Shown: positions 36,819-45,569 of the stretch, one piece after another
Layout: the number at the start of each line of letters is the position of its first letter
How positions within the stretch are numbered: the first letter of the stretch is position 1
From: Gemmatimonadales bacterium
GTDB lineage: Bacteria; Gemmatimonadota; Glassbacteria; GWA2-58-10
NCBI GenBank assembly: GCA_024278175.1
Contig: JAJRTS010000028.1
Span: 1 to 64,000 of the forward strand
DNA length: 64,000 nt
Direction: 5' to 3'
The notes under the pieces: model-generated
Told to the model about the DNA's origin: nothing
The model's database searches: none
The model's input: only the letters and a program-made list of their open reading frames with translations
Position numbers and translations under genes: made by a program

Positions 36819-37133
36819 TCAGTACGCTTGTCTCGAATTTTTTGCCGCGTTTTTTTTGCCGCCCTGCGCAACAGTCCGGCTCAGCGCGACCACAGCCTGG
36901 CAATCGCCCGCAAAGAAGAGCGCGGCGGCCACGGGTTGCGGGGGCCGGTTGTAGTCTGTTTCGCGCCAAATGCGGGTTAGTCTCACTTTGCTCCGCCCGC
37001 CGGAACTGTCGCGGTAGCGCGCGATATTTTTGCCCGGCGACAGGGTGGGCGGCCCGTGGGTGGAGAGTTGCAAACCGGTCTCCAGACAGGAAAATTTCAC
37101 TCCGGCCATCCGCAACTCACAACCTCTTTTTGG
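36819..37133 (-). pseudogene. Decayed C-terminal module of the transglutaminase-like family
   Basis: The minus-strand frame contains PTLSPGKNIARYRDSSGGRS, then KVRLTRIWRETDYNRPPQP. This matches the conserved module LPALSRGRNIIRYRD...HKVRITHIWRE...NNPPSAP found near residues 480-530 of the 51274-53151 product, and its counterpart in the 53383-55209 product. No start codon, signal peptide or catalytic domain is attached, and the frame loses similarity on both sides. It is best read as a leftover of a third family member deleted from this place. Confidence 0.65.
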
Positions 37134-37570
37134 GAAACATCGTGCAGGCTGGCAGTCCCAAAACCACTGCCGGAGGAACTCCTTGCCGTACTTCCACCTG
37201 GCTACCAGCGCGATTTATACTATCTCGTGTCTACAAATATAGTACCTAAAACTCGTCCAGACACAAGTCGTTGCTGGTATGCACTTTAGGAAATTGCACA
37301 AAATTACGCGGCGCACTTTTGTGGAAAAATATTTATCGATGATGAATTATTGACCGGTTAAAAAATGTCCACTTGCGGCCAAGGTAAGCACCGGCAAAAG
37401 TGTAACCCGGGTTGGCTCAACTTGATTTTTTTCTTAACGTGGGGGTTGGCATGTTTGGCCGGTGTTTCACCTCTACCGTCACTCTCGCTGCTCTTTAATA
37501 AAGGTCAACCAGCAGCCCGGGCAAGTGGAATCGTGCTGACGGCCGGTGGACGCGGCAACATTTTTTTAAA

Positions 37571-37595
37571 GGCGTTGGGAGTTTATTTCAACGCC
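37571..37595 (+). repeat. CAACGCC hairpin repeat, copy B
   Basis: GGCGTTG, an 11-base loop starting GGAGTTTATTT, then CAACGCC: a perfect 7-bp stem. Nearly identical in arm and loop to copies A and C. Confidence 0.5.
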
Positions 37596-37907
37596 TCTCC
37601 GGTACCAACCCGTTTGAGACAAACCGTAGTGGGAAGCCATGAAAAGTCCTTCATACAAGCAGCCGGCCGGACTGAAAGAACACAGTCCTGCCGGCTTCTT
37701 GGCATTTCAGCTCACCGGGATCTGTTCGTCTGCGTGTTGAAATATTCGAAAGTACGGGCGCATGGTCGTCAAGGGCCATTCCCCGCTGTTGCCGGTTGAA
37801 AGTCGGGGGAGCAATGTGACTGCTTGGTATGACACAAATAGCAGTATTTGCAAAAGGAACGGCTTGTTTTACCCTTGACAACCAATCGAGCAAAATTTTT
37901 CATCCCA

Positions 37908-37935
37908 GGGCGCTGAGAGTTTTATTTCAACGCCC
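37908..37935 (+). repeat. CAACGCC hairpin repeat, copy C
   Basis: GGGCGCTGAGAGTTTTATTT followed by CAACGCCC. It lies 2 bases past the stop codon of the symporter gene, where it could serve as a transcript end. Loop sequence matches copy B. Confidence 0.5.
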
Positions 37936-37937
37936 CT

Positions 37938-39566
37938 CTAGAAAAACCGGATGTAGAGCGCGGCCACGATGGCGATCAGCAGTATGCTCCAAAATTTGAA
38001 CCGCAGGAACCAGGGCACGTTTTCAACCTCGGCCAGGGCTTCCGTTGAAAAGCTGCGGTCCACAACGGCGCTGGCCGGTATCCGGCCGGATTTATTACGG
38101 AACAGGTAAATAATCAGGCAGCAGAACAGGAAGTCCAGCCCTGCGCGGTTGAGGAACGCGAACCGCGGCACCCACTCCATCGCCTCGGCTATTGTGAACA
38201 GGATCGCCCAGGCGGGCCCGGTAATCATCGTAATCACGCAACCCTTCGCGGTGGCTTTCCTGTAGAAAAATCCCGTGAGGAACACCGCTGTCACCGACGG
38301 CCAGGCAATGGACCAGAACTTCTGGATGTAGGTAAAAATAGCGGTCAGGTCACGAAGGTAATAGCCGAACACGGTGGACACCACCAGCACGGCAAACGTG
38401 GTGATCTGTCCCACGCGCACAAGCTGCTTGCTGTCGGCGTCGGGCCTCAAGTGACGTTTGTAAATGTCGAACGTGAAAATCGACGAGCTCGAGGTCAGCA
38501 GCGAGGCGATAGTAGACATCACCGCGCCCATCAGCCCGGCCATCACCAGGCCGGAAATGCCGGGAGGCAGCAGGTTCTTGACCAGGGTCGGAAACGCCAG
38601 GTCCGCCTTGCTCAAGGCAAACTCATGGCTCAGGAGTCCCACTCCCGGCTCATAAAGACGGAATGCGATAATCCCGGGCAGGACCACCAGCACCGGCACC
38701 AGCAACTTCAGGTAGCCGGCGAACACCACCCCCATCTGCCCGTGCCAGACACTCTTGGCCGCCAGGGTACGCTGGGTGATAAACTGGTTGCAACCCCAGT
38801 AGAAAATGTTGGCCAGCCACATCCCGCCGAAAAACACGCCGACCCAGGGCAGTTCGGGATCGTTCCAGCTCCTGACCATGTGGAACTTCTCCGGGCTCTC
38901 GTCCATCAGCGCCTTGAGCCCGCCGAGCACCGTGCCGCTGTATTCCGGCGAGACCGCGCCCACCTTGATCAGGCCGATCACGGTCACCGCGATCCCGCCG
39001 ATAATCAGCACGGTTACCTGAACGATATCCGTGTAGGCCACCGACTTGAGGCCACCGTAGATAGTGTAGCCGCCGGCCACCACGCACAGGATCACCAGAC
39101 CCCAGGCCAGCGGCAGCCCGAATATGGACTCCATCGCCAGCGAACCGGTGTAAAGCACCACGGCCAACTCGATAAAGATATAACCCACCATGCTGATTAC
39201 CGCGAATATCATCCGCACCTTGTAATCGAACCTGGTTTCCAGGAACTCCGGCATGGTTGTGATTTTTGTTTTCAGGTAATAGGGCAGGAAAAACTTGCCG
39301 TAGATAATCAGCGCTATCGCCGCCAGCCACTCGTAGCTGGCTATTGCCAGGCCGATCGTGTACCCCTGGCCGCTCATGCCCACAAAATGATGGGTGGAGA
39401 TGTTGGCCGCGATCAGCGAGCCGCCGATCACCCACCAGGTCAGGTTGCGCCCGGCGAGGAAATAGTCGTCGGATTCCTTGTTCTTGCGCGAGACAAAGAT
39501 TCCGATTGTGAACACCAGGGCCAGATAGCCCAGGAAAATCACGAGGTCCAGATTGAGATGCTCCAT
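37938..39566 (-). CDS. Sodium:solute symporter (SSS family)
   Basis: 542 residues from ATG 39566, which has AAAGGGA six bases ahead; an earlier ATG at 39596 is less well placed. About 13-14 hydrophobic segments. Conserved SSS features are FLAGRNLTWWVIGGSLIAANIS in helix 1 (split by the sodium site), TKITTMPEFLETRFDYKVRM, and GAVMSTIASLLTSSSSIFTFDIY with the Ser-Ser sodium ligands of helix 8. Close in type to SGLT-like sugar or sialic acid/carboxylate carriers. The neighbouring secreted glycan proteins suggest a sugar substrate, not proven. Confidence 0.9.
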   Translation of the reverse strand: MEHLNLDLVIFLGYLALVFTIGIFVSRKNKESDDYFLAGRNLTWWVIGGSLIAANISTHHFVGMSGQGYTIGLAIASYEWLAAIALIIYGKFFLPYYLKTKITTMPEFLETRFDYKVRMIFAVISMVGYIFIELAVVLYTGSLAMESIFGLPLAWGLVILCVVAGGYTIYGGLKSVAYTDIVQVTVLIIGGIAVTVIGLIKVGAVSPEYSGTVLGGLKALMDESPEKFHMVRSWNDPELPWVGVFFGGMWLANIFYWGCNQFITQRTLAAKSVWHGQMGVVFAGYLKLLVPVLVVLPGIIAFRLYEPGVGLLSHEFALSKADLAFPTLVKNLLPPGISGLVMAGLMGAVMSTIASLLTSSSSIFTFDIYKRHLRPDADSKQLVRVGQITTFAVLVVSTVFGYYLRDLTAIFTYIQKFWSIAWPSVTAVFLTGFFYRKATAKGCVITMITGPAWAILFTIAEAMEWVPRFAFLNRAGLDFLFCCLIIYLFRNKSGRIPASAVVDRSFSTEALAEVENVPWFLRFKFWSILLIAIVAALYIRFF

Positions 39567-39868
39567 GCAGTTTCCCTTTCCGCCGTCAGGCGACATTACG
39601 GACTGTCATTGACCAGGGCCGATTCAGTTGTTATCCACACTAGTTGCCAGGCGGACCCGGCTGCGGCGTGCAGGGTTAAATTCCCGGCCAGAGATAGAGT
39701 AATCCAGAAGCGGTTTTTATTCAAGAGTCTGCCGGTTTTTTGCTCTGAGATATCCCGGGGCATGCCGTTTAACAACGAAAGGCAACCCTTGAAAAATTAA
39801 CTGGCAATTATCCGGTTGGCTACTCATTTTTAATTTGACAATCAAAACCACCACACGGAGAATGGTAA
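39567..39868. other. Divergent promoter region
   Basis: About 300 bases between the symporter (minus) and the acetyltransferase (plus). A TTGACA at 39836 has no convincing partner. GGAG at 39857-39860 serves the GTG start at 39869. No operator-like palindrome was recognised. Confidence 0.4.
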
Positions 39869-40981
39869 GTGGCAGACAAACTGAAGCAGGTTCCCCAGGG
39901 CCGGGTAGTGTCGATTGATGCGCTGCGGGGATTCGACATGTTCTGGATTATCGGCGGGGCAGGAGTGTTCAGGGCGATTATCGAGTTCGCAAACATTCCC
40001 TGGCTCTCGCCGCTGGCCACCCAGTTAGAACACACCCATTGGAACGGTTTCACCTTCTACGACCTGATTTTCCCACTCTTCCTGTTCATTGCCGGCGCCA
40101 GCATGCCGTTCGCCATCAGCCGCAGGCTCCAGCGGGGCGATGACCGCGGGCAACTGTACGTTCATATCTTCAAGCGCTTCCTCACCCTGCTCTTTCTGGG
40201 CTTCATCTATAACAACCTGCTCGATTTCAATTTCGAGCACTTTCGTTATACCGGCGTGCTGCACAGGATCGCGTTCTGCTACCTGCTGGCCGCCCTGATC
40301 GTGATGAACAGCGGCCCCCGCGCCCAGGCCGTCTGGACCGGCGCGATCCTGCTGGCCTACTGGGCTGTGATGGCACTGGTGCCCGTGCCGGGGTTCGGCG
40401 CGGGTGTGCTGACCCCCGAGGGCAACCTGGCCGGTTATCTCGACCGGCTGCTGCTGCCCGGCTCGTTCTGCTGCTACAAGTTCGGCGACAACGAGGGAAT
40501 CCTGACCACAATCCCGGCCGTAGCCACAACCCTGATGGGCGTGCTCTCCGGCCACTGGCTGAGAACCGAACGCGGCGGCAAGGCAAAAGCTTTCGGCCTG
40601 ATGGCCGCCGGGGTGACTTCGCTGGTTCTCTCGCTGGTCTGGAACCTGGCGTTCCCGATCAACAAGCTGCTCTGGACCAGCAGCTACGTACTTTGCACCG
40701 GAGGCTGGAGTCTGCTGCTGCTGGCCGCGTTTTACTGGATTATCGACGTCAGGGGCTACAGCCGGTGGGCCTTGTTTTTCGTGGTAATCGGGCTTAACCC
40801 GATCACGATCTACGTGCTCCAGTCGCAGTTCGATTTCGGGATCATCTCGGATATTTTCACCCGCGGCTTTATCGGCCACCTGGGCTCGTTCGGCCCGGTG
40901 GTGAACAGTATCGGCTACCTGGGGTTCAGTTGGCTGTTGCTGTATTTCCTCTTCAGGAAAAAAATCTTCCTCAAGGTCTAG
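39869..40981 (+). CDS. HGSNAT-like membrane acyltransferase (DUF5009/DUF1624 type)
   Basis: 370 residues, GTG start with GGAG nine bases upstream; about 10 membrane segments. RVVSIDALRGFDMFWIIGG is the family's first helix. HTHWNGFTFYDLIFPLFLFIAG contains the His and Asp-Leu region conserved in heparan-alpha-glucosaminide N-acetyltransferase relatives. Bacterial members are common in polysaccharide loci and are thought to move acetyl groups across the membrane onto glucosamine-type sugars. It diverges from a sugar symporter; no substrate can be fixed from sequence. Confidence 0.85.
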   Translation: MADKLKQVPQGRVVSIDALRGFDMFWIIGGAGVFRAIIEFANIPWLSPLATQLEHTHWNGFTFYDLIFPLFLFIAGASMPFAISRRLQRGDDRGQLYVHIFKRFLTLLFLGFIYNNLLDFNFEHFRYTGVLHRIAFCYLLAALIVMNSGPRAQAVWTGAILLAYWAVMALVPVPGFGAGVLTPEGNLAGYLDRLLLPGSFCCYKFGDNEGILTTIPAVATTLMGVLSGHWLRTERGGKAKAFGLMAAGVTSLVLSLVWNLAFPINKLLWTSSYVLCTGGWSLLLLAAFYWIIDVRGYSRWALFFVVIGLNPITIYVLQSQFDFGIISDIFTRGFIGHLGSFGPVVNSIGYLGFSWLLLYFLFRKKIFLKV

Positions 40982-40998
40982 GGTTTTTTGTACTACCT

Positions 40999-41032
40999 GA
41001 GACCTTTGATTTACTCAAAGAATTGTGAGGGG
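40999..41032 (+). repeat. 34-bp copy of the MITE left end
   Basis: Identical to 5531-5564 at 33 of 34 positions (one A to C change in the central palindrome). After the GAGGGG the two sequences diverge, and no matching right end is seen before the hydrolase gene. Confidence 0.6.
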
Positions 41033-41082
41033 CTTTCCCTCGTGTTCGCCCGTCAAAGCTGTGCGCCTGCTGTATCCTTTGT

Positions 41083-41102
41083 GGGCGAGGCATGCCTCGC
41101 CC
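41083..41102. repeat. 20-bp perfect palindrome
   Basis: GGGCGAGGCATGCCTCGCCC is perfectly self-complementary and is flanked by CCTACG on the right, the form of dispersed REP-like palindromes in many environmental genomes. Confidence 0.5.
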
Positions 41103-41171
41103 CTACGAGAACGAACGGCCCATCGAAAGACAATCGAGCGGACAATTGTTTCGCGAACCACTCTACCTGTA

Positions 41172-41206
41172 AAACGGCCCGTCCTCAGGGTGAGGGCGGG
41201 CCGTTT
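41172..41206. terminator. Bidirectional hairpin between converging genes
   Basis: AAACGGCCCG-T-CCTCA / TGAGG-G-CGGGCCGTTT forms a 15-pair stem with one internal mismatch and a GGG loop. The flanking AAA/TTT gives a T-run in both directions. It sits between the converging acetyltransferase and hydrolase genes and can stop both. Confidence 0.7.
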
Positions 41207-41232
41207 GTATATATCCAAGCTCAGCTGGCCGA

Positions 41233-43254
41233 TCACCACCCGGCCGGTACGTTCAGTGCCTGGGCCACTGTCTGCATCACGCGAAATTTCTGCTCCGCGC
41301 CCAGCAGCTTGTAGACGTTCCTGGTATAATCAAACGCCCCGTCCGGGCGGCTCAGGAAAACCAGTTCGACTTTGGGGGCCAGCAGCGCCAGCGCCTGCGG
41401 GATATCCGTGTAACGCAGCACGTCCAGCAGCACCGGGCCGTCACGGTGACTCACCGGCGGATCGGCGATAATCACCCGCGTAACACGCGGGTCGAGCAGG
41501 GCCGCGTAGGCGGCCAGGATCCCGGCGTCGCCGCGGCCCACCAGTGTAAGCTGCTTACCGTCGAAAGAGGGCAGCGAGCAGACATAGTCAACCGAACAGA
41601 GGATGTCCTGAATGCGCATCTCGCCCAGCGAGCGCCCCAGCACCATCGCCAGCCGGTTGTATTTTTTCTTGAGATTCGAGTTCCAGCTTTCCCTGCCCGT
41701 ACCGCGCGGATAGACCATGTGGCGCGACGCGGCGTAACCGGGGAACGGATAGGCTCTCATGAAATTCCATATTCCCTCCGCCTCGGTTTCGCCCTCGCTG
41801 GCCACGTAGAGCACCGCACCAATTTTGCCCGTCTCGCTTTTCGGGACATAGGAAATCACCCCCACCTGTAAACCGGGTTCGGTTTCCAGCGCCACTGCGC
41901 CGTGAGTGCCCTTGACAACCACTCTGGCGCTGTGGCTGGCGGGCAGGTTCCTGAAAACCATACTGCGCAGGTTCCCGAGTATCCTCGCCCGCTCCAGTCG
42001 CCATTCGATCGGGTTGTCGAACTCCCGCAGCCGCGCCGTGGGGATCAATAACTCCTGGATGCGGTCGTTGATATTTGGCGGGTGCCTGGCGAACATCCCG
42101 CCCAGCGCGCCCAGCTCCTGCGGGGGCACTTTCTTGAACGGTTGCTCGTGGACTTCGCTCTCGATCCCCTTGAGCCAGCGGTCGCTCCACTGGACAGCCT
42201 TCTCGCGCTGGGCCTGGGTGTAGGCGTGGGGGCCGGGGACGGTGAATATGCCCACTTTCTCCGCCAGACCCTGCTGAGCGTATATTTCTCTGGCTCGCTC
42301 GAAAACCCGCGTAAAACCGGCGACCGGGTAATAGAGATCCTCGGTGGAGTTGTGCAGTAGCAGCGGCCTGGGCGAAATGAGCGCGGCCAGGGTGGGCCAG
42401 TCATGGCGAAAGATGTTGATAAAGTAGGCGCAGTCGCAGTGATGGCGCTGAAGGTTGCGGGTCACGTGCTCCAGCACGTCGGCCGTGCCCGCCACCGGTT
42501 GCACAACGGTAAAGCGCGGGTCGGCGGTACCGGCCATCCAGCTCAGGTGTCCGCCGCCGGAAACCCCGTTGATCGTGATCCGCTCGCCGTCCACGTCCGG
42601 GCGGCTCAGCAGGTAATCGAGTCCGCGCATGGCGTTCCAGACCTCGATCCCCATCGGCGTGTAGCCCCGGCTGTACCAGTCCCACCTGCCCCATCTGTTC
42701 GTGCCGCCATGCCCCCCGAACACTTCGGCCACCTGGATCGGATCGATCACCAGGGTGATGTAACCGTTACGCACCCAGGGAATGGCGTAGTTCTGGCGCA
42801 GGGCCTTGGCCCCGTACTCGTCCGATGAGTGCCCCGGCCCCCAGACCACCGCCGGGAACGGACCCGTGCCGGTTGTGGGACGGTAGAGATTGGCGGTAAC
42901 GTAGAATCCCGGCAGGCTCTGGTAGTGGAGCACGTCGATCTCGTAGCCCTTGCGCTTGACAGTCCGCACGAGGGTAAGCTGCAAGTCCCCGCGCGGAGGC
43001 AACGGGTCCAGGCCCAGCATGAACATGAACTCGCGGTGAAGCGCCTCCCGCTCGTGCTCCAGTTTTTCTGGTGTGTCGATCCTGGCGGCGGCCTCGGTGC
43101 GAAGAATCTCGGCCTCACCGGCCAGGTAGGCGTTCATCAGAAGCGTGTCGAGCGAAACAGTCTCGGCGTCGAACTCCTGCGCCGCCAGCGGCCGGGCACC
43201 AGACACCAGCAACGGCAGCACTAACATTAGTATATACTTCAGTTTAAAAGACAT
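41233..43254 (-). CDS. Secreted double alpha/beta hydrolase, acetylxylan-esterase-like
   Basis: 673 residues with signal peptide (1-25, cleaved near AAQEF). The first half is a complete esterase: nucleophile Ser232 in NGVSGGGHLS, Asp306 in HNSTEDLYYP, His343 in PGPHAYTQ, with a PAVVWGPGHSSDEYG oxyanion region. The second half repeats the fold, but its elbow reads GRGDAG with no Ser, so it is probably structural or carbohydrate-binding. Related to AXE1/prolyl-oligopeptidase-type carbohydrate esterases that deacetylate plant or microbial polysaccharides. 53 bases separate it from the upstream beta-helix gene, so they are likely co-transcribed. Confidence 0.82.
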   Translation of the reverse strand: MSFKLKYILMLVLPLLVSGARPLAAQEFDAETVSLDTLLMNAYLAGEAEILRTEAAARIDTPEKLEHEREALHREFMFMLGLDPLPPRGDLQLTLVRTVKRKGYEIDVLHYQSLPGFYVTANLYRPTTGTGPFPAVVWGPGHSSDEYGAKALRQNYAIPWVRNGYITLVIDPIQVAEVFGGHGGTNRWGRWDWYSRGYTPMGIEVWNAMRGLDYLLSRPDVDGERITINGVSGGGHLSWMAGTADPRFTVVQPVAGTADVLEHVTRNLQRHHCDCAYFINIFRHDWPTLAALISPRPLLLHNSTEDLYYPVAGFTRVFERAREIYAQQGLAEKVGIFTVPGPHAYTQAQREKAVQWSDRWLKGIESEVHEQPFKKVPPQELGALGGMFARHPPNINDRIQELLIPTARLREFDNPIEWRLERARILGNLRSMVFRNLPASHSARVVVKGTHGAVALETEPGLQVGVISYVPKSETGKIGAVLYVASEGETEAEGIWNFMRAYPFPGYAASRHMVYPRGTGRESWNSNLKKKYNRLAMVLGRSLGEMRIQDILCSVDYVCSLPSFDGKQLTLVGRGDAGILAAYAALLDPRVTRVIIADPPVSHRDGPVLLDVLRYTDIPQALALLAPKVELVFLSRPDGAFDYTRNVYKLLGAEQKFRVMQTVAQALNVPAGW

Positions 43255-43307
43255 CCCTGCTCCTTCCGGCTATAAATGCGCTCCGCCCACGGCGGTTGGG
43301 TATGGGT

Positions 43308-45506
43308 TTATTTTGACAACACCAGTTTGACCGTGCTGTTGGCCTCCAGAGTGATCTTTTCCTTGCGGCCGCCAGCGCGCACGGTGTAGCGGGCCGTGCG
43401 GCCCCGTTTGCCATCGGCGAACGAGAACGAGAGCAACTCCACGCTCACCCGGCCTTTAACGCATGTAATAGCACTGAATACCTCTTCGCCGTTGCGGGCG
43501 GTAACCGTCACCTCGCGCCCGGCCAACGGCTCGCCGCCAGTACCCGACACCTTCACGATCAAGGTACTGTACACATTGTAGCTATGCTGCTGCTCCGTAG
43601 CAACGGTCCCGAAACCGGAACCGGTAAAAATATTGGAGCGGAACTCGATATCGCTGGCTACAGCTGTATTCAAAGGCGTGAAGCCCAACCTGAAAGGCTC
43701 GTAATCGGCCGGCGCGTTGTCGGCCCTGATAAACTCGTTCCCGGCCAGCACGGCGCCCTTTGCCCCCCCGTACGGAGTACCGATCCAGGCCGCGGGTACG
43801 TTGGAAGTGACCCGGTTACCCTCGAAGTAGCCGCCGATACTGCCCCCGCCGATATAAAAAGCCGAGGCCTCGGCCTTGGAGCCGGGGTCACGATGGTTGA
43901 CCACTATCTCGTTGCCGAAAAAGTAGTTATCGCCACCGCTGCAACTATAGAAAACCGCCCAGGCCATCGGGATATAGTCGGGGTACTCCGGATAATCCCT
44001 GCCGGTGATATACATCCGGTTGTTGTAAATCCGGTTGCCCCAGCACCCCCCCGGGTCGCCGGGCTTTGCGTTGTAGTCGGCGATCCGGATAGCGGTGGTG
44101 CTGTACTCTTCGTGGCCGTACTCGCAGGAGGGCGGAGCGGCCTCGATATGGAACTCGTTGTCGAACACGTCGATATTCTTGTGCCGGAAAATTTCGAGCC
44201 CGGAGCCGATCTCCGGCTCGAAGCGGTTGGCGAACACCCATGAGCCGTCGCCGCGCGCCATCACGCAATAGTGATTGGTGATAGTCTGCCTGTTGACAAA
44301 CAGGTTGTGATGGATCGAACTTTTGGGGCCGAAGAATGTCAGGTTGCCCTGGCCGCCGAAAAACTCGGAGTAGGACACTTCCGAGGGCTGCAGGCCGCGC
44401 AGCATCACGGCGTGTTCACTCTTATGACGATTGATGATAAACGGGGTGTCGATATCAAAGCGGCAGTCGGTGATCGTTCCGGATGGAATATCCACAGCGT
44501 TGGTGTTAATTCCGCTGGAGATAACCCGCACGTTGTCCAGAATTACCTTAACGCTGTCGGCCGTGGACTGTACGCCCCAGGAGAATACTCCCCGCGCGCC
44601 GCTGCGGATAGTGCCGTTGCGGATAGTGACCGTGCCGCCACCACGGACGACAGGTATTCCAGCCGCGGGCCGGGTGGGTGAATCGGCGGCGGCGTAGTCA
44701 CGGAAGGCCGCGTGCTCGCCCTGGTAGAGATGGTCGTTGTGCACCTGCGGCAGGATACTGCCCACGATCCCCACGCCCACATCGAGCGCCGGGCGGATGT
44801 CGATCTGGTCCACCAGGCAATCGGTGTCCGCCCGCACCCGCACACGGTACTTTCCGGCTGGCAGGCCCTGAAGGTGGGCGGTGACAAACCCGCCGCCCAG
44901 CCGGGGCTTGCGCCGCTCCACAGGGCAGCTTACCAGGGTGGTGTCACCGTAGTCGGTGACAACCCGCACGCTGTTGCCCTGCTCGTCTTCGACAAACACG
45001 CTGACCTCCATCTTCCAGGTCAACACGCCGCACATGGCAAAATAGGAACGCTCCGCCTCGGGCAGATAAACCCAGCCGGAGACTATCTCATCGCCTGCGG
45101 CCAGGCGCATGATTTTCTCGCCGATAAAAACGTGCACCTCGCGGGTGGACTCGATTTTAGCGCCCGGCGCACGGGAGACGTCCCAGCCCTCAAGGCCGTT
45201 CTCGAACCCGTAGTTGGGCACGTGACCGTAGCCGCCGTCGGCATAGCTGAGCGTATAACCGTTGAGGTCCAGGGTCACATCACATCCCAGAAAAATTCCG
45301 CTGGCCGGGCTGGACACATCGCCGGTAAGCATGTAGGTCACCCCGGACCGGTCGTAGCAGCCCGGGCCATCCACCGCCACCACGCCATCTGGCAACTGAT
45401 GGTGGCCGCCCTGGCGGAACTCGGCCGGCAGCATCCCCGCGCAGCAGAGCGTAAGCAACAGCGCAAGCCGCAACTGCCTGGGGCTGAAGCGATTATACTG
45501 TAACAT
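43308..45506 (-). CDS. Secreted parallel beta-helix protein
   Basis: About 732 residues from ATG 45506 (AGGCGG eight bases before); the longer frame starts at 45530. Signal peptide with LRLALLLTLCCAGMLPAEF. After a pectin-lyase-like opening (YMLTGDVSSPASGIFLGCDV then TLDLNGYTLSYADGGYG) there is a beta-sandwich insert (about 105-230) that looks like a carbohydrate-binding module. Then come long beta-helix coils (GGTVTIRNGTIRSGARGVFS, IYNNRMYITGRDYPEY, YFFGNEIVVNHRD). The last 80 residues form a separate beta domain (GTGGEPLAGREVTVTARNGE). Role: binding or cleaving extracellular glycan. Confidence 0.8.
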   Translation of the reverse strand: MLQYNRFSPRQLRLALLLTLCCAGMLPAEFRQGGHHQLPDGVVAVDGPGCYDRSGVTYMLTGDVSSPASGIFLGCDVTLDLNGYTLSYADGGYGHVPNYGFENGLEGWDVSRAPGAKIESTREVHVFIGEKIMRLAAGDEIVSGWVYLPEAERSYFAMCGVLTWKMEVSVFVEDEQGNSVRVVTDYGDTTLVSCPVERRKPRLGGGFVTAHLQGLPAGKYRVRVRADTDCLVDQIDIRPALDVGVGIVGSILPQVHNDHLYQGEHAAFRDYAAADSPTRPAAGIPVVRGGGTVTIRNGTIRSGARGVFSWGVQSTADSVKVILDNVRVISSGINTNAVDIPSGTITDCRFDIDTPFIINRHKSEHAVMLRGLQPSEVSYSEFFGGQGNLTFFGPKSSIHHNLFVNRQTITNHYCVMARGDGSWVFANRFEPEIGSGLEIFRHKNIDVFDNEFHIEAAPPSCEYGHEEYSTTAIRIADYNAKPGDPGGCWGNRIYNNRMYITGRDYPEYPDYIPMAWAVFYSCSGGDNYFFGNEIVVNHRDPGSKAEASAFYIGGGSIGGYFEGNRVTSNVPAAWIGTPYGGAKGAVLAGNEFIRADNAPADYEPFRLGFTPLNTAVASDIEFRSNIFTGSGFGTVATEQQHSYNVYSTLIVKVSGTGGEPLAGREVTVTARNGEEVFSAITCVKGRVSVELLSFSFADGKRGRTARYTVRAGGRKEKITLEANSTVKLVLSK

Positions 45507-45569
45507 CGGTTTCCGCCTTTCTATAAGCATGTATTTTCGGGTACACCGTCAAACCGATCGTGAAAACAT

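Larger units (their letters stand above)
37134..37937. other. Intergenic region with two hairpin repeats
   Basis: About 800 bases without a credible gene. The open frame 37365-37799 runs across one of the hairpin repeats and has no motif. Hairpins B (37571-37595) and C (37908-37935) bracket 312 bases of unexplained sequence, which could be a small RNA or decayed DNA. Confidence 0.45.

Noticed and set aside
36846-36866. GG-N10-GC spacing (minus strand) before the beta-helix gene as a sigma-54 promoter
   Set aside because: The match lies in an A-run and both elements deviate from consensus (CGGCAA...ACGCG).
37365-37799. 144-codon frame, possible gene
   Set aside because: It reads through a dispersed hairpin repeat, has no ribosome site or recognisable motif.
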